Source of the DNA: Vesta saturnalis
Taxonomy: Eukaryota; Arthropoda; Insecta; Coleoptera; Lampyridae
Assembly: GCA_036346205.1 (NCBI GenBank)
Contig: JARFJB010000092.1
Location: 179,326 to 243,325 of the forward strand
Reading direction: 5' to 3'
Length of the DNA: 64,000 nucleotides
Part shown: piece after piece, positions 1 through 11,608 of the stretch
Position numbering within the stretch: the stretch's first letter is position 1
How the letters are laid out: each line of letters opens with the position of its first letter
The notes under the pieces: model-generated
Databases searched by the model: none
Seen by the model: only the letters and a program-made list of their open reading frames with translations
What the model was told of the DNA's origin: nothing
Translations under genes and position numbers: made by a program

Positions 1-497
1 TGCCTTGTCATTATGTGTGAAAGTTGCAAACGCTTTTGTTCGGCAGAAATAGAGGCATTATTCATAATATATCCATCTTTCTTTGTCACGTACAATAAGT
101 ACGAGACAGCAAAGCATTAAGGCGGTTTCAAGCACAATAGAACCATATATTGACAATCCTCCTTGTTAATCCGATACCCGTTCAGTTCTACCGGACAGGC
201 TTTTAGTCCAAAATTAATGCTGAAAGTGGCGATGGGAATAAAAGCGAAGATGAAGGTTATATTGAAAGTTACAGTCAATCAAAAACAAGAATAATATTAA
301 TGAACAATAACATTTATGAAAAACAGAATGTAAATAATGAAGTAATAAATGGTATTATATATAGATATGTTATGAGAAATATGTAATGGTTGGCTATAGT
401 ATAATAAATATGGATGTTTGAAATGTCGTGAATACGTTGATCTTTGGGGTGATGAATGGATACTGGATAGCACTTACATAGCTTGATACATTAATAC
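1..497. other. AT-rich stretch with no recognised gene
   Basis: I see no open frame of meaningful length and no family I recognise in the first 0.5 kb. It ends at a hAT-type terminal sequence. Confidence 0.5.
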
Positions 498-552
498 GGG
501 GATTCCCAACCGGTGGTACGCGTACCCCTGGTGGTACGCTGGTACGTTTCAG
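498..552 (+). repeat. hAT-type terminal inverted repeat (5' end)
   Basis: The sequence begins GGGGATTCCCAACCGGTGG and continues into repeated GTGGTACG units. This resembles the 5' ends of ZBED5/Charlie-like hAT elements, which typically start CAGNGGTTCTCAACC. The transposase relic starts about 250 bp downstream in the expected orientation. I found no matching inverted end after the relic, so the 3' end seems lost. Confidence 0.5.
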
Positions 553-796
553 GTGTTACGCGTGTATGATACGAGCGATAGGCTAGTCAGGGCCTCTGTA
601 TACGTGAGCACAAATTAACACTGCTGCCCGTCCCGTCTGCCTGCTCCCTCCTCCATACTTACCGATGCCTATTTTACTCCGCTCCGCGATCACATCAGCG
701 TTAACGGTGATTGTGCAATACTTATATGTTGGTTATGTTGTGCATCTGTAACTGTTGGGTGTGTTGTAATTGTGCTTTTGTACAAAAAACTAAACT

Positions 797-2240
797 ATGA
801 AGCGATGTTTAATGACCCCTTCTACTTCAAATGATAGTGTTAAACAACTGAAACCTCAGGTCAATCGTAAATACAATAAAAGCTACTTACAGTACGGTTT
901 TATAGCGAAGTCCGGCACAGAAAATAGTGACAATCCTATTCCCTAATGTGTTGTATGTTTCGAACTCCCGAACCAAATCAATAAGCCTTCTTTACTGATG
1001 TGTCACCAAAATACTAAGCACTCGGATTTGGTTGGTAATCTCATTGAATTTTTTACAAGAAAATTTACTTTAATTAAGAAAGAAAAGCAATGTATGACAA
1101 AGTTTGTCAATACTCATACTAATTTGATAAAGGTGTTATACTTTGCTAGTTATAGAATTCCAAAGATGGAAAGCCTCACACAATAAGTGAGACACTTTTA
1201 CTGCTGGCCGCTATGGATATGGCTGTCCGAGAAGAAAAGGGTGCCAAAGAAGTAAAAAAATATCATTCTCAAATAACACAGTAAAGATGCGAATTGTCGA
1301 TGTCCTCCAATATTGAAGACAACTGTCTTTACAACACCAAGAATGCACTTGTTTTGCACTTCAGGTAGACGACAGCATTGATGTCACAAACATGGCGCAG
1401 GTACTTGTATTTTTACGATTTGATTATCACAGAGATGTGATAGAAGAGTTTTTGTTCTGCAAACCACTTGAATCATACACTACAACGGAACTCTAAACTC
1501 CGTTTTATCAGATGCTGTGAAAGTTATTAACTTCATAAAGGCTAGGTCTCTTAACTTGAGATTATTCTCCTCGATATGGGAAGATATGGGTGGCAAATAT
1601 AAGGCTCAACCCCTACATACAGAAATGAGATGGTTATCTCGAGGGAAAATTCGAATTCAAGTCAAAAGATTTTATGTTTCTAAGTGGAAAAAGTAATGAC
1701 ATGAAACACTTTTTTGGTTATGAAAAATGGTTGTCAAGAATGGCATATCTAGCTGACATATTCGACAGACTCAACACGCTGAACATGGGACTTCAGGCAC
1801 CAAACACGACAGCCTTCACAGCCAATGACAAAATTAACTCCTTCAAGAGAAAGTTGGTCCTGTTTTGTTCACAAATACAGGACGAGAATTTATCTGAATT
1901 TCTTAGTCATTATTTTTTGAAGAAAATGAAATATCTTCAATGCCAGATGTGGTTACTAATATCATTGTTCACTTGGGAGCCCTTCAAGAAAGCTTTAATA
2001 AATATTTTTCGGAAGATTATTCTAAATGTGACTGGATCAGAAATCCTTTTTCGGGAACCTCACCAAATGAGTTGGAATTAAAAGAAACAGAGTAAGTGTT
2101 GAAGATTATTCCAAATATGACTGGATCAGAAATCCTTTTTCGGGAACCTCACCAAATGAGTTGGAATTAAAAGAAACAGAGTAAGTGTTGAAGAGGGCTT
2201 AAGAGTGAAGTTCCATTACTCCTAATATTGATTTTTGAAT
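797..2240 (+). pseudogene. hAT transposase relic, ZBED5/SCAND3-like
   Basis: The segment starts at an ATG and gives a short basic N-terminus ending NKSYLQYGF, then the start of a BED-type finger (CVVCFELPN) and a KHSDLV stretch typical of ZBED5/FAM200-like hAT proteins. The first stop falls at the expected glutamine before the finger. After about 1186 the frame is lost. It reappears at about 1674 as a clean conserved block of roughly 135 residues (MKHFF, KWLSRMAYLADIFDRLN, NDKINSFKRKL), the central RNase H-like/insertion region of the family. The C-terminal hAT dimerisation domain is missing. There are several stops and frameshifts plus an 89-bp duplication near the end, so it is non-functional. 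Family assignment is firm; exact subfamily is less so. Confidence 0.8.
2012..2189. repeat. 89-bp tandem duplication inside the hAT relic
   Basis: Units 2012-2100 and 2101-2189 are direct tandem copies that begin GAAGATTATTC and differ at only about two positions. The duplication lies in the coding relic and shifts the frame (89 is not a multiple of 3). Few differences imply it is younger than most of the decay around it. Confidence 0.9.
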
Positions 2241-2806
2241 CACAGGCAAACACCAACAAGTTTCGCACTAAAAGTTGAATTTTGAAATTGCATGTTTTTA
2301 AGTAATAAATAAAACGGTTGAAATATATGTAGCATATTCAGTATTAAATTACAATATAAACATAAATTCTAATAATGTGTTATATATTCTTGAAATACTA
2401 GGAAAGTATCCTGGAGAAATTGTTAAAGATGTTCAAAATATTATCAATCGAAGTCGACTATTACCAAATCATCACGCCATGCATATATAAGACTTTTGTG
2501 AATGGGTTTATTTTCTATAAGTGTGTAATAGATGATAATGGTGGTGCAATAACGATTGGAAATACAAAGCCTACCTCAGCAACAAAAACAAGTTTTATTA
2601 AAGTTACGTGTGATTTCTTTCATAAATAGTTTAAACGTGTTAAAAAAAGACTTACATAATTATAGTGAAAAAATGAAGGTAATAAACAATTTAAAAACAT
2701 TATCCATTTAAAAACAATCCTTGTGTATTTATTGTAACTATTGTATGAAGTATTAATTGTTATGTAAATTAGATTAAAACAGATCTATACTTAAATAATA
2801 GTAGAT

Positions 2807-2929
2807 TTCGCAACTAGTGCGCTGTTTACACATTTCTTGGTGCGAGGCTGTTCTTTTTTACCCGAGGCGTAGCCGAGGGATAAAATATATGGCCGAGCAC
2901 CAAAAAAGTGACAGCGCACGTGTTGCGAA
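2807..2929. repeat. Imperfect inverted repeat, ~35-bp arms
   Basis: Arm 2807-2843 pairs with arm 2897-2929. Both contain TTCGCAAC, GTGCGCTGT and TTGGTGC in inverted orientation. The 53-bp loop contains the direct hexamer repeat CCGAGGCGTAGCCGAGG and is far more GC-rich than its surroundings. It could be a small foldback element or a terminal hairpin of a vanished element. A phospholipase-A2-type relic begins about 260 bp downstream, but a link is not shown. Confidence 0.75.
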
Positions 2930-3188
2930 TACATTTTTTTGTAATCGTTCACATAAAATTAGAAAAAAACTAAATTTTGAAATATTTGTTGACAAATGTC
3001 AAATTAAATACATAAATAAAAAAGTTTATATATTTAGTTATATACCACTTTTCTCTTTATGTATTAAAAGTAACGATTACAAAAAGTATTGTAACACGAT
3101 TTTGTGCTCTTTTTTTCTTAAGATTCTGAAAAGGTATAAATGGAGGTATGATGACCTAATTTTGGTAAATGACTTGAGATCGAGGAAA

Positions 3189-3941
3189 AGGTAGCAACAA
3201 ACAACGTGGTGGTAGAGGAATTTTAAATAAACTAATCAATAAACTTCCATTTGAACTACATCTCCCAGGATGCCAATTTTATGGACCTGGTACAAAATTA
3301 CAAGAACGTCTTGGACGAGGCCAACAAGGTATAAATCCCTTAGATGCTGCTTGCCTTCAGCACGATATACAATATGGAGATAATGTAGATTTAGCAGCAT
3401 AACATCGAGATTCTTGAAACTCAAGCTTGGGAATGCTTTCGATCTAAAGAAGCAGGTATAGGTGAAAAAATTGCTGCATTTGCAGTTACAGGTACAATGA
3501 AAGCTAAACGTACCTTAGGAATGGATATTAGAAAAAGAAAAGTTAAGAAAAGTAAGAAGAAGGGAAAAGTTACCGCAGCACTTCGAGTTTTACCAACTCC
3601 AAGTGGTGGTCGGTTATGAATAAGAAAGAAGAAAATTGGCAATCGTAGGAAAAAAGGAAGAATCTTACCGTTTTTGATACCATCATTTGCAGGTCTTTCA
3701 GCTGCAGGAGCTCTTGCTGGAGGAGCATCTGATGGGGTTAAAGCAATAAATGATGCTAAATCAGTACGAAAGCAACTAGAAGAGTCTAACCGTCACAATA
3801 CAAAGTATGGCCTTAGGGAAAAAAGGAGGAAGTGGGATAAAAAGGAAAAGAATAAAAGGTAAGAAGAAACAAAAATGAAAAAAGAAACGAGGTGGAATGA
3901 TGTATTTAAAACCATATAAAAGTCATGCTTCAGAAGAATGA
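3189..3941 (+). pseudogene. Relic with parvovirus-VP1-type phospholipase A2-like domain
   Basis: The translation shows the two landmarks of the VP1-type secreted-PLA2 fold: a calcium-loop motif (FYGPGTKL, about 3280-3303) and a catalytic motif with CLQHDIQY (about 3349-3372). In-frame stops follow at about 3401 and 3415, then a basic segment (RKRKVKKSKKKGKV) and, in another frame, a hydrophobic Ala/Gly-rich segment (GLSAAGALAGGA, from 3692) and a C-terminal YLKPYK motif (about 3903-3920). In known biology this PLA2-like domain occurs in parvovirus VP1 and in virus-derived genes of invertebrate genomes. The long basic and Ala/Gly tail is not what I expect of a densovirus capsid gene, so a Polinton/adinto-like minor virion protein is the likelier source. 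It is broken by at least two stops and two frameshifts. Confidence 0.65.
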
Positions 3942-4320
3942 GGAACCAGTGAAAAATGTTGTTGCAGAAACCCATATTGTGGATAATTCTATAAACAAAA
4001 ATATGGAAATACTGTCTGAATTCGGTATGTATTATTTGAAAAAGTAGTTGTATACATTAATCATTGTCTTTAGAAGCAGTTTTATAGATTTAAATGTGTC
4101 ATCCAGTCCTTTAAGTATGCATTACTACTAACTGTGGTCAGTTTTCAACATAATTAATATTACAGATACTGAAAATTTTATTATGAACGCTGATTTTTAA
4201 TGTTAGAAGACGAGGACTCCAACGCGGTTGAAATTGAGGCTGTTCAAGAAATGATTATTGGTTGTTATTGTGGAGTGTTATATGGAGAGAACGCAATACA
4301 AAATCATATTAAGTCTACGC
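3942..4320 (+). other. Short open pieces, no recognised gene
   Basis: A GT donor-like site (GGTATGTATT) follows an open stretch at about 4020. A 40-codon ATG-initiated ORF at about 4200-4325 (MLEDEDSNAVEIEAVQEM...) runs into the LTR-like repeat that begins at 4321. Neither piece matches a family I know. They may be exon remnants of one interrupted gene. Confidence 0.25.
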
Positions 4321-5911
4321 TGTAAAGAACCAGCGTCCTTTACGTATGTTTTTTAGAATTAAATAAATTATTCGCGGACCACCCTATATTTCAAATTACA
4401 AAAGATTGCGCGATATTGCACCACAAATAATTCATTAATCACCGCTGACGTGGATTTTTAAAAACCAGTAAGTTTTTACACGTCAGAGCAATTTAAACCA
4501 ATCCAATAACGGCATCCCCTCAACGGTAGACACGAAGCCGCCCCCAGATGCACCTTTATAAACCCGCGACGCGCTGCAAGAAGGAAGAGAATTCAAGGGA
4601 ATTCAAATGAATGCAATTCGCTTCATTCGTTCATCCGTAACGTACGTGAAATACCTGTTCGATCGTGACCGAGACCGCTACGCCGTTCCTGATATCCAGT
4701 AGCCGCCAGTACCGATTGCTTCTTGTAATCATCGACCTGTTAATCTCCGCCGCGGAGTCCATCGCGATCGTGTGGCAACGCGCACCACCTTGCGTCGGGC
4801 GACCTAAAGTTTGTTACCGAACTGCAATTAAAAGACACGTAAGTTGCAGAGTTATATAATCTAACAATTTACAACAAATCACTCCAGAACGTAAATAACG
4901 ACGGGCTTAGTCTCCAGGAGTTATAACGTTAACATTACACAACCACATACAGACAGGGCGTAACGAAGGGGAAACCCCGCGTCGCCTGACTCATTACACT
5001 AACAAAAAGTGTAACGCAGGGTAGATCCCGACGTCACTCGCAAACACCTGAGGGTGAAGGTTTGATACAAGGCTGTAAAGACCTACGACCTTTTCTTAGT
5101 CAAACAGGTAAGACAGGCAGCTGCCTACAGTCTACTGTTGGAGCTAAGGCCCCCGCTTACTACACATACCTACACCGCGTACAGGGAAACAATAAAAACA
5201 CACGGTGTCTTTAATCGCAGAAGAATACACAAGAAACCCGTTGCATAAATTTGTATTAAGAATAAATGTCGCGAAATACCTAATGCGAAACCGTTTTTAA
5301 ATAAATTAGAATACCGCCGGAAATTAAAACATTATATAATTCGAAAATTATCTTATATTAACCTGTAGTAAATAATAAAAATACGACCGCGTGTATATTA
5401 CGACTTACCTTAGTAAAAGGATAAATTTAAAAATATTCATTTTAGTATAGCATTTTCAATAGCGAGTATTTCGTTTATTTTATAATTTGTATATAATTGA
5501 AGTTCGATAAGCCGTTAGGACTTAATCCAGTTGTTTAGATCGTCTAAACGCTTTTTGAGAACAAAACGCGTTCTCAAACCGGTTCTAAAATATAATTATA
5601 GTCCAGAGATCTCGCCCTTGTTTTACGCGAATCTTCCGTGTGTATTTCTTCATTGGAGTACGACATACGAGCTTCAGCGCTCCAGAGAGACTGAGGAGTA
5701 TAAACATACAGTGCACATAAGCGGGGACAAGTATTGATTTTTCCCCGTGACCTAGAAACAACTCGAGTTCATTGCACTGGCGCTTCCGACCCATATCTAT
5801 TAAGGCTACCGCATGCGCTTCTGTAAGGCAGGACCGTAATTTAAATATTAAGTATAAATGCCATTCATATTCAAACGCGAGTTGGGAAAACTAGGTAGGG
5901 AATATATTAAG

Positions 5912-5959
<48 letters not shown>

Positions 5960-6256
5960 CACAGAAACGACTTCGCACCCATTAAAAAGGATTGGTAGAA
6001 TTCCCCAGGCGAGAGAGAAGAGCAGGAGTCCCAAGGATCGGTTATGTTTAGTTGATTGTCATTAGTATAGTTTATTATTATTGTTGTCAATTACTACAGT
6101 ACAGAATAATATACGTCTTAAACCACTTAATAGTATAATTATTTAAGGCGACAGTGTTAAGCCCACTAAATAGTACGAATCCACACCCCGTTTAGCAAGA
6201 AATTTATAAACACGACTGAGTTTAGCCTAGGCAGTATAAAACCGCGCTGGGTTACA
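4321..6256 (+). mobile_element. LTR-like dispersed repeat, copy A
   Basis: This copy starts TGTAAAGAACCAGC and ends CGCTGGGTTACA, the TG...CA form of an LTR. Two more copies lie at 44238-45885 (same strand) and 28335-29944 (opposite strand). All three share a CCAAT box and a TATAAA box about 236 bp from the TG end (TATAAA at 4557-4562 here), which orients the unit. No coding capacity is evident and no element interior is attached, so a solo LTR is the simplest reading. Homology between copies continues about 15 bp past the CA (to an AGAAGGG motif), and I saw no matching target-site duplication, so the exact 3' border is uncertain. Confidence 0.6.
5917..5955. repeat. (AT)n microsatellite
   Basis: A pure AT dinucleotide run of about 39 bp inside LTR-like copy A. 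It is absent from the corresponding place in copy B, so it expanded after dispersal. Confidence 0.95.
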
Positions 6257-6349
6257 CCCAAAGAAGGGCGGTTATATAAATGACTAAAGTTTTCAGACTG
6301 GTAAGTGCAATCGTTCAAAAATAATTCGCCAATAATTTATTTTTTACAG

Positions 6350-6477
6350 TATCTAATAATAACAAATTACAAAATAAATACAAAGTGAAGAAGAACTTTT
6401 GTCTATATTACAAAGTCAATTACCTCGACATCTGGAACGCAAATATACGGATGAAGAAATTATAACTTTACAAAAAG
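6350..6477 (+). other. Possible exon remnant
   Basis: The segment is preceded by a polypyrimidine/AG acceptor (TTTTTTACAG) and followed by a perfect GTAAGT donor. A GTAAGT also stands at 6301, giving a possible 49-bp intron upstream, and TTTTTTGCAG at 6532-6541 is the next acceptor. One frame reads EEELLSILQSQLPRHLERKY, which looks protein-like, but it has an in-frame stop at 6375-6377 and no ATG. I do not recognise the family. It may be a broken exon or chance splice-site matches. Confidence 0.25.
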
Positions 6478-6541
6478 GTAAGTACTATGTTGCCTACAAC
6501 CTACGTATTTTGTAGCTCTTTAAAATATTAGTTTTTTGCAG

Positions 6542-7920
6542 GTCAATAATCTTCCTCTTTAATACTTTTTTACGAGGTGTGTCTTCTCCTGATCCCAACG
6601 TCTGGATGAGACGAACTAGACCGTTCTCTAATAGAGGGGCCTGGCATAGGTAAAGCATGGTCTGTTAAATTATGTTCCACACTTTCTATAGATCTTGTCA
6701 CTACTCGATTAAACAATCTGACCTGGAAGAAATGTTTATAATTTGTTATAGCCTTTATATACAACAACACACAGAATATACTAATATTTACAAATTAAAG
6801 AATATGGAAATTAGACATCAAATTATTTAGAATCATTTCATCATTTTCATCTTGTAGAATTGTTAGGTAGGATACTAGATTTTTTCCCCAAAAATGTTTA
6901 TTACCTATTATAATGGCGTTGAACACGTCTATTTCATAAAATACACTCAAAAATCAAATTTAGTTGCACCAGTAACCACTAAAATCTATTAAACATCTAC
7001 TTTGCTTGCTTGTTTGCAATACCTAAACTAACAGGCAACGAGGAACAACCAAAACAATTGAGTCATACTTCGAGAATCAATATGGCCGTTTCCGTCTCGC
7101 GTTTAGCTATACAGAGACCGTGCAAAACGCTCATTCCTGTTGTTTTTTATTCATTGAAAATTTCCCTTATCGTACACTTTCAAATTTAAAAGAACGTTTT
7201 CGTGTGGTCTCCATTTTGTCCAATTTTCTACTTTAAATTATTGTAAGTACTATAATTTAAATTATTTTAGCGTATCCTGTTAGGATTCATTTTTACTACC
7301 CATAAAGTCTCGAGAAAAATACGAAAAGGAGTACCAGTTATTTAAACGATTCCATATGCACATAAGAAAAATATCTGTAGTTACTAGTTGTTGTCATATA
7401 AATTTGTTAATTAATATAATACACGTAGCATTTTGAATCAAAGTAAAAAATACCAATAAATAAAAGACAGGGAGTAACAATTGAGGGAACAAAATCATAT
7501 TTTCCATATAGAGAGTAGAAAAAATATGTTTTCTACAAACAAAATATAACTGTAACTATAAGTAACTGTAAAACAAAATGCTTTAAACAATAGCCGATAT
7601 TAACTAGTGATTTCAATTTGAGATAGAAAATATTCGGTCATATCATTGAGGATTTTATTTCACATTAAAGATAGACACGCAAATTAGTTGACTTATAAGT
7701 AAAGATCTGATGTGGTCAGCACGTAATTAATCTTTAATTAAAATAATTATTTAAGCATTATTTAGTTTTTAATGAAAACTTATCTAAAATTGAATTACCT
7801 TCGTACATTTTTGTTATAAAGCTGATAGTTTTTTTAGTTATTTACAGAAAGCGCTGCAGGAACTTTTTTGATTTTTTAGGACTTACTAAACTACGATAGA
7901 CTTCCACTTCTAAAATTTAA
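6542..7920. other. AT-rich stretch with no supported gene
   Basis: The only long frame (minus strand, 6570-6770) matches nothing I recognise. I see no repeat shared with the rest of the window. Confidence 0.45.
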
Positions 7921-8244
7921 GCGGTGTTGAGGGGAGGGGCTAAATTTAAAGGTATGCTGTACACGGTTAACTATTCATTTGATAATCGGTCATCGTTCAT
8001 CGTTAGATAATCACGGTACTACGGGCTTTTGCCCTCTATACCTTCGTCTTGTGATTTGTGGTGGTATTCGTAGCTTCCATGTACCTGTGAGAAATACATA
8101 AAGATTACCAATACCTTTGTTTTGTTGTGTCCGGAGAAGATCCTCGGTTTTCAACGCTAGGTCATCTCGGTGTCGTAGTCCCTTTCCTTCATTGGGTCGG
8201 CTGCGTGGATGATTGTGGCATTTGTGTCCCCTCTTGTTGGGTGT

Positions 8245-9561
8245 TTATCCTTTTGTTGCTCGGAAGGCCTTCACGATCTTCTTTGTGAGTTCGAAGCCTT
8301 CGTCTTTCAGTTCTTCTGACGTCTGTTTTATGGTTCCTGTAGCCATCTGCGCGTAGCTTATGCAGGCCTCGGCAATTCTTGCTGGTTTTCTGACGTTTGT
8401 TGGTTTGGGGGTGTTACCCTTCTTGATGTACCTAGAGTGGGCGGGGCATCCACCATGGTTGGCTGTGTGCAACCCGGTGCAGTTGCAACACTTCGGTCCA
8501 CCCTTTTCGCGGGTCTTCTTGTATTCTCTTGTGTTGTGTGCCCCCGCACACTTCACACATTTGGGTGTGGCGTGGCATCCGTTGGTGGTGTACCAGGCGG
8601 TTTTTCTATGTTCGCGTCCGGCGAACATTCGACCGACCTTCTGCACTTCAAACCCCGTGAATTTGAGATCTTCTTTAACTGTTTCTATCGTCATCTTGAG
8701 GGATGCCCTTGATGACTACCTTGATTGGCTTTGCCCACTCTAACTGGTATACGTTAAACTGCACGCCAACGTCGTCCAGTCCAGTATTACTAGTTCTGTA
8801 CTCTTCCGCGGAGCTGAGGAGTACGCTGATTCCAACTTTGGTGGTTTTGGTAGTCTTCGGTGTTATTCCGACAGTCGTTACCTTTTTCATCGCCTTCGAA
8901 TAGTCCTCCTGTCGGTAGAGGATTAGTAGCGGGATGCGTTCTTTCCGTGCGGGCATGTCCTGACTTGTCGTTTCGGCGTCCACTCGTTGACGCTTAACTC
9001 CGTCCTTCTTCGAGACGGTTTGAAATCCTTCCTCTTCCGGAGGGCGTCTTCATTATTTTCAGGTTGAGTAGCTTCTACGCTTACTTCCATCTTGATCTGC
9101 GCTTCTACCTTCTTTCTAGGTGTTGTCTCGTTTACAGTGGTCTTGTTTGAAGCTTCTCCTGTTGGTTTAGGCTTCTCTTTCCGCTTGTTTCTTGGATTGC
9201 GGAGGTTCTTGAGCGTCGTCGATATTGGTTTTATTTGCAATTTTACCTGTAGACTTCGTCGAGGTTTTATGTGCTTTCTTGGCTTCTTCGAGTTTACCTT
9301 CGAGTATTGCGTAATCTCGTTGTAACTTTTCTACCATCCGTATCAGCTCGTTGATACGGATCTGTTGTTGGATGATGATCTCTCCTGGTTCTTCATCTTC
9401 AAAATCGCAGTCTTCGTACATCTTGACTCCGGCATATCTCCGAAACCGGATCTACGTGGTTTAAACCACACACTTCCGGTGTGAAGGTTGTTGCGTAGGT
9501 GAAATAAAGTATTAATACTCGATCTCATACGTCGTATGTTCTTTTTAAAAGATATCGCCAA
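8245..9561 (-). pseudogene. Jockey-type non-LTR retrotransposon gag (ORF1) relic
   Basis: Read on the minus strand, consecutive frames give an acidic/coiled N-terminus (IIIQQQIRINELIRMVEKLQ), a basic Lys/Pro-rich linker, a block ending WAKPIKVVIKGIP, then EDLKFTGFEVQKVGRM, and two retroviral-type zinc knuckles (CVKCAGAHNTREY at about 8535-8580, with the last Cys replaced by Tyr, and CCNCTGLHTANHGGC at about 8455-8500). This order is typical of Jockey-clade ORF1 nucleic-acid-binding proteins. At least three frameshifts separate the blocks. No apurinic endonuclease or reverse transcriptase follows in the downstream direction (below 8245), which is unusual because non-LTR elements normally lose their 5' side. 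The segment from about 7920 to 9560 is clearly more GC-rich than its neighbours. Confidence 0.8.
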
Positions 9562-9599
9562 AAGCGTATTGAATGTTTAAGAAAAAGTATCTCCCAAAA

Positions 9600-10030
9600 C
9601 ACGTGTGTTCTGTTCAAGAGCTATATAATGATGTCTATTTTGCTTTTTCAATTAAAATGGAATTTGATAACGGGTGTTCAGTAAATTTTTCAGTCCTGTA
9701 TGGTTTTTGATGATAAGTTGTATTTATCATTTCAGAATCGAATCAAAAATATTTTTGATTGATTAAAGTCTAACGTACATCAATAGTAAAATGACATTTA
9801 ATGAAAATGAGATTATAATATGGATAATATAAATAAATACGTCTTATCATACAAAGCCACCCAGCATTGAAACACTCACTAAATACTCAATACTTTTCAA
9901 ATTTACATGATGCTTTTAAGTTTAAAAAGGTATTAGTTAAAAAATTATCACAAATATTAATGATTCTACCAGTCTTAGACATTATTGATTTCGACACATA
10001 AATGGTCCTTGGCCTATTTGATCATGCAAC
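9600..10030. other. AT-rich stretch with no supported gene
   Basis: No long frame or recognised repeat. Confidence 0.45.
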
Positions 10031-10056
10031 TTGAACAACTTTAATACCTACAAACG

Positions 10057-11608
10057 ATGTATTTAAATGTTATGTACGAGTACATTTCAGATACCGCAAG
10101 ACGCAAGCAGTTGCTAAAACAAGCCTTAGATAGCGGAAACTTTATATACAATACTGAAAACGAAACAATTGTTCCCCATCGCCGTTCAAACATTAAAAGC
10201 AGTACAAAAAATAGTTATGTACCCTGTCCATTTTGTAAAGGGTTTTATTCAAAGTTGTCCCCCGAAAGCATATTCGCTGCTGTAAATATAAGCCGGGTAG
10301 TGATTTGAATACAAGAAGTTTGCAATCCGCAAGTAGAGCGGTATTTCCACAAGTACCCTTTCATGCAAGCAAAGTTGTAAGAGTATTAACGAAGTTACCA
10401 GAGCCATTGCCTATGATCTTTATGTGATGGAATTTGCAAATGTAATGGCTGTCAGATATAGCAAAAGCTCCCATCACCACAAGAAGATAAGAAATAAAAT
10501 TAAGAAATTAGAAAAATTAATTGCAATGTAACTGACGTAGTATCCATATTTGAGTCAAGCAATTTTGACAGCTTTATAAAAACGTTACAAAATATAGCTG
10601 GTTTAAATGAAGGTAAATTTAATGCTCCCAAGTGTTGGACCTACATCAATTACACTAATGAACAAAATAGGTGCTGTCACTGAGTCATGTACAATAAAGG
10701 AAAAAGATAAAGTAAAACAAAGAACCGTAAAAAACTTTTTAAAATTACTGAATACTTTGGGAAATCCTTTAATCTCTAACCTAGCTCAGGAAAACAGGCG
10801 TCAACAGCAGAGGGTGAACAAAATTGATCTTTCATTTTAGTGCAAGTTTAGCGCTACAAAACTTTTTTAACGAAACAGGTTTGGGAAAAAAATTTTTACC
10901 GCAACAAAATTACGTAAACATAGCGCCACTGTGACCTGCATTTTAAAAAAAGAAAAAGTTCAGATGGTGAGTAACTTTACGGGCCATTCCATTGATCAGA
11001 AAATTTATAATCAACGAGCGGTTGAACAAGATATATGTGAAATGGGGTCGGTGCTACTAGTCTCAGTGGGAGAGTTTGATAAAGACACAAATAATGAAGA
11101 TTTAGAAGTTGAAGGTATACTTTCGGGGAAAAGTCTGAATGATATATCGTCAAAAAATTCAAAACGGAATATTTGCGATATTGTTAAACCCGGAACTTCC
11201 AAACAAAATAACGCGGCACGTATCAGTGGCAGAGAGTTGCGGACGCCAAGCAACAACAGTAGTGTTGATTCATACTACAATATACAATTTTGGCATGTAC
11301 GGACGAAGAAAAGAATGACATAGCAGTTGAATCAAAAAGCTATACACAAACAAAAATGACGGCCAAAACATATAAAAATGCACAACTGAAAAAAACGAGC
11401 AACATGGACTACTCCAGAAAGAAAAAAAATCAGAACAGTTTTTAGAAATTATTTGATCGAAGAAAATTCCGATTTACCACGTTTGGAAACGTGTGAGGAA
11501 TTCAAACACAAGAAATCCGTTTTAAGGAAAAGGACTTCGATTCAGATAAGGTCATGGCTTCAGGCTGAACAAAAACGAAAGTTTGGTGATTTGAAATTAG
11601 ATTTTTAA
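10057..11608 (+). pseudogene. Relic of an unnamed insect gene family with a CxxC N-terminal motif
   Basis: The first block contains RRKQLLKQALDSGNF, a basic stretch and CPFCKGFYSK, a half zinc finger. Later blocks in shifting frames read SKSSHHHKKIRNKI (about 10460-10500), then GKFNAPK or NAPS (about 10608-10630), and NRRQQQRVNKIDL (about 10792-10830). The final block, about 11425-11608, ends cleanly at a TAA after a basic SWLQAEQKRKFGDLKLDF. I have seen proteins of this layout annotated as uncharacterised in insects; I know of no function. Many indels and stops show it is dead. The divided frames could be mistaken for several genes, but they run in one order and one direction. Confidence 0.5.

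Noticed and set aside
3236..3642. Minus-strand ORFs over the PLA2 relic
   Set aside because: Antisense shadows; the plus strand carries recognisable PLA2 motifs.
2807..3941. Interpretation of the hairpin plus PLA2 relic as a densovirus insertion
   Set aside because: No NS1 helicase or jelly-roll capsid sequence follows, and the Ala/Gly-rich and YLKPYK tail is not densovirus-like; kept only as an open possibility.
8360..8743. Plus-strand ORF of 127 codons opposite the Jockey gag
   Set aside because: Antisense shadow of the GC-richer gag, whose zinc knuckles identify the real strand.
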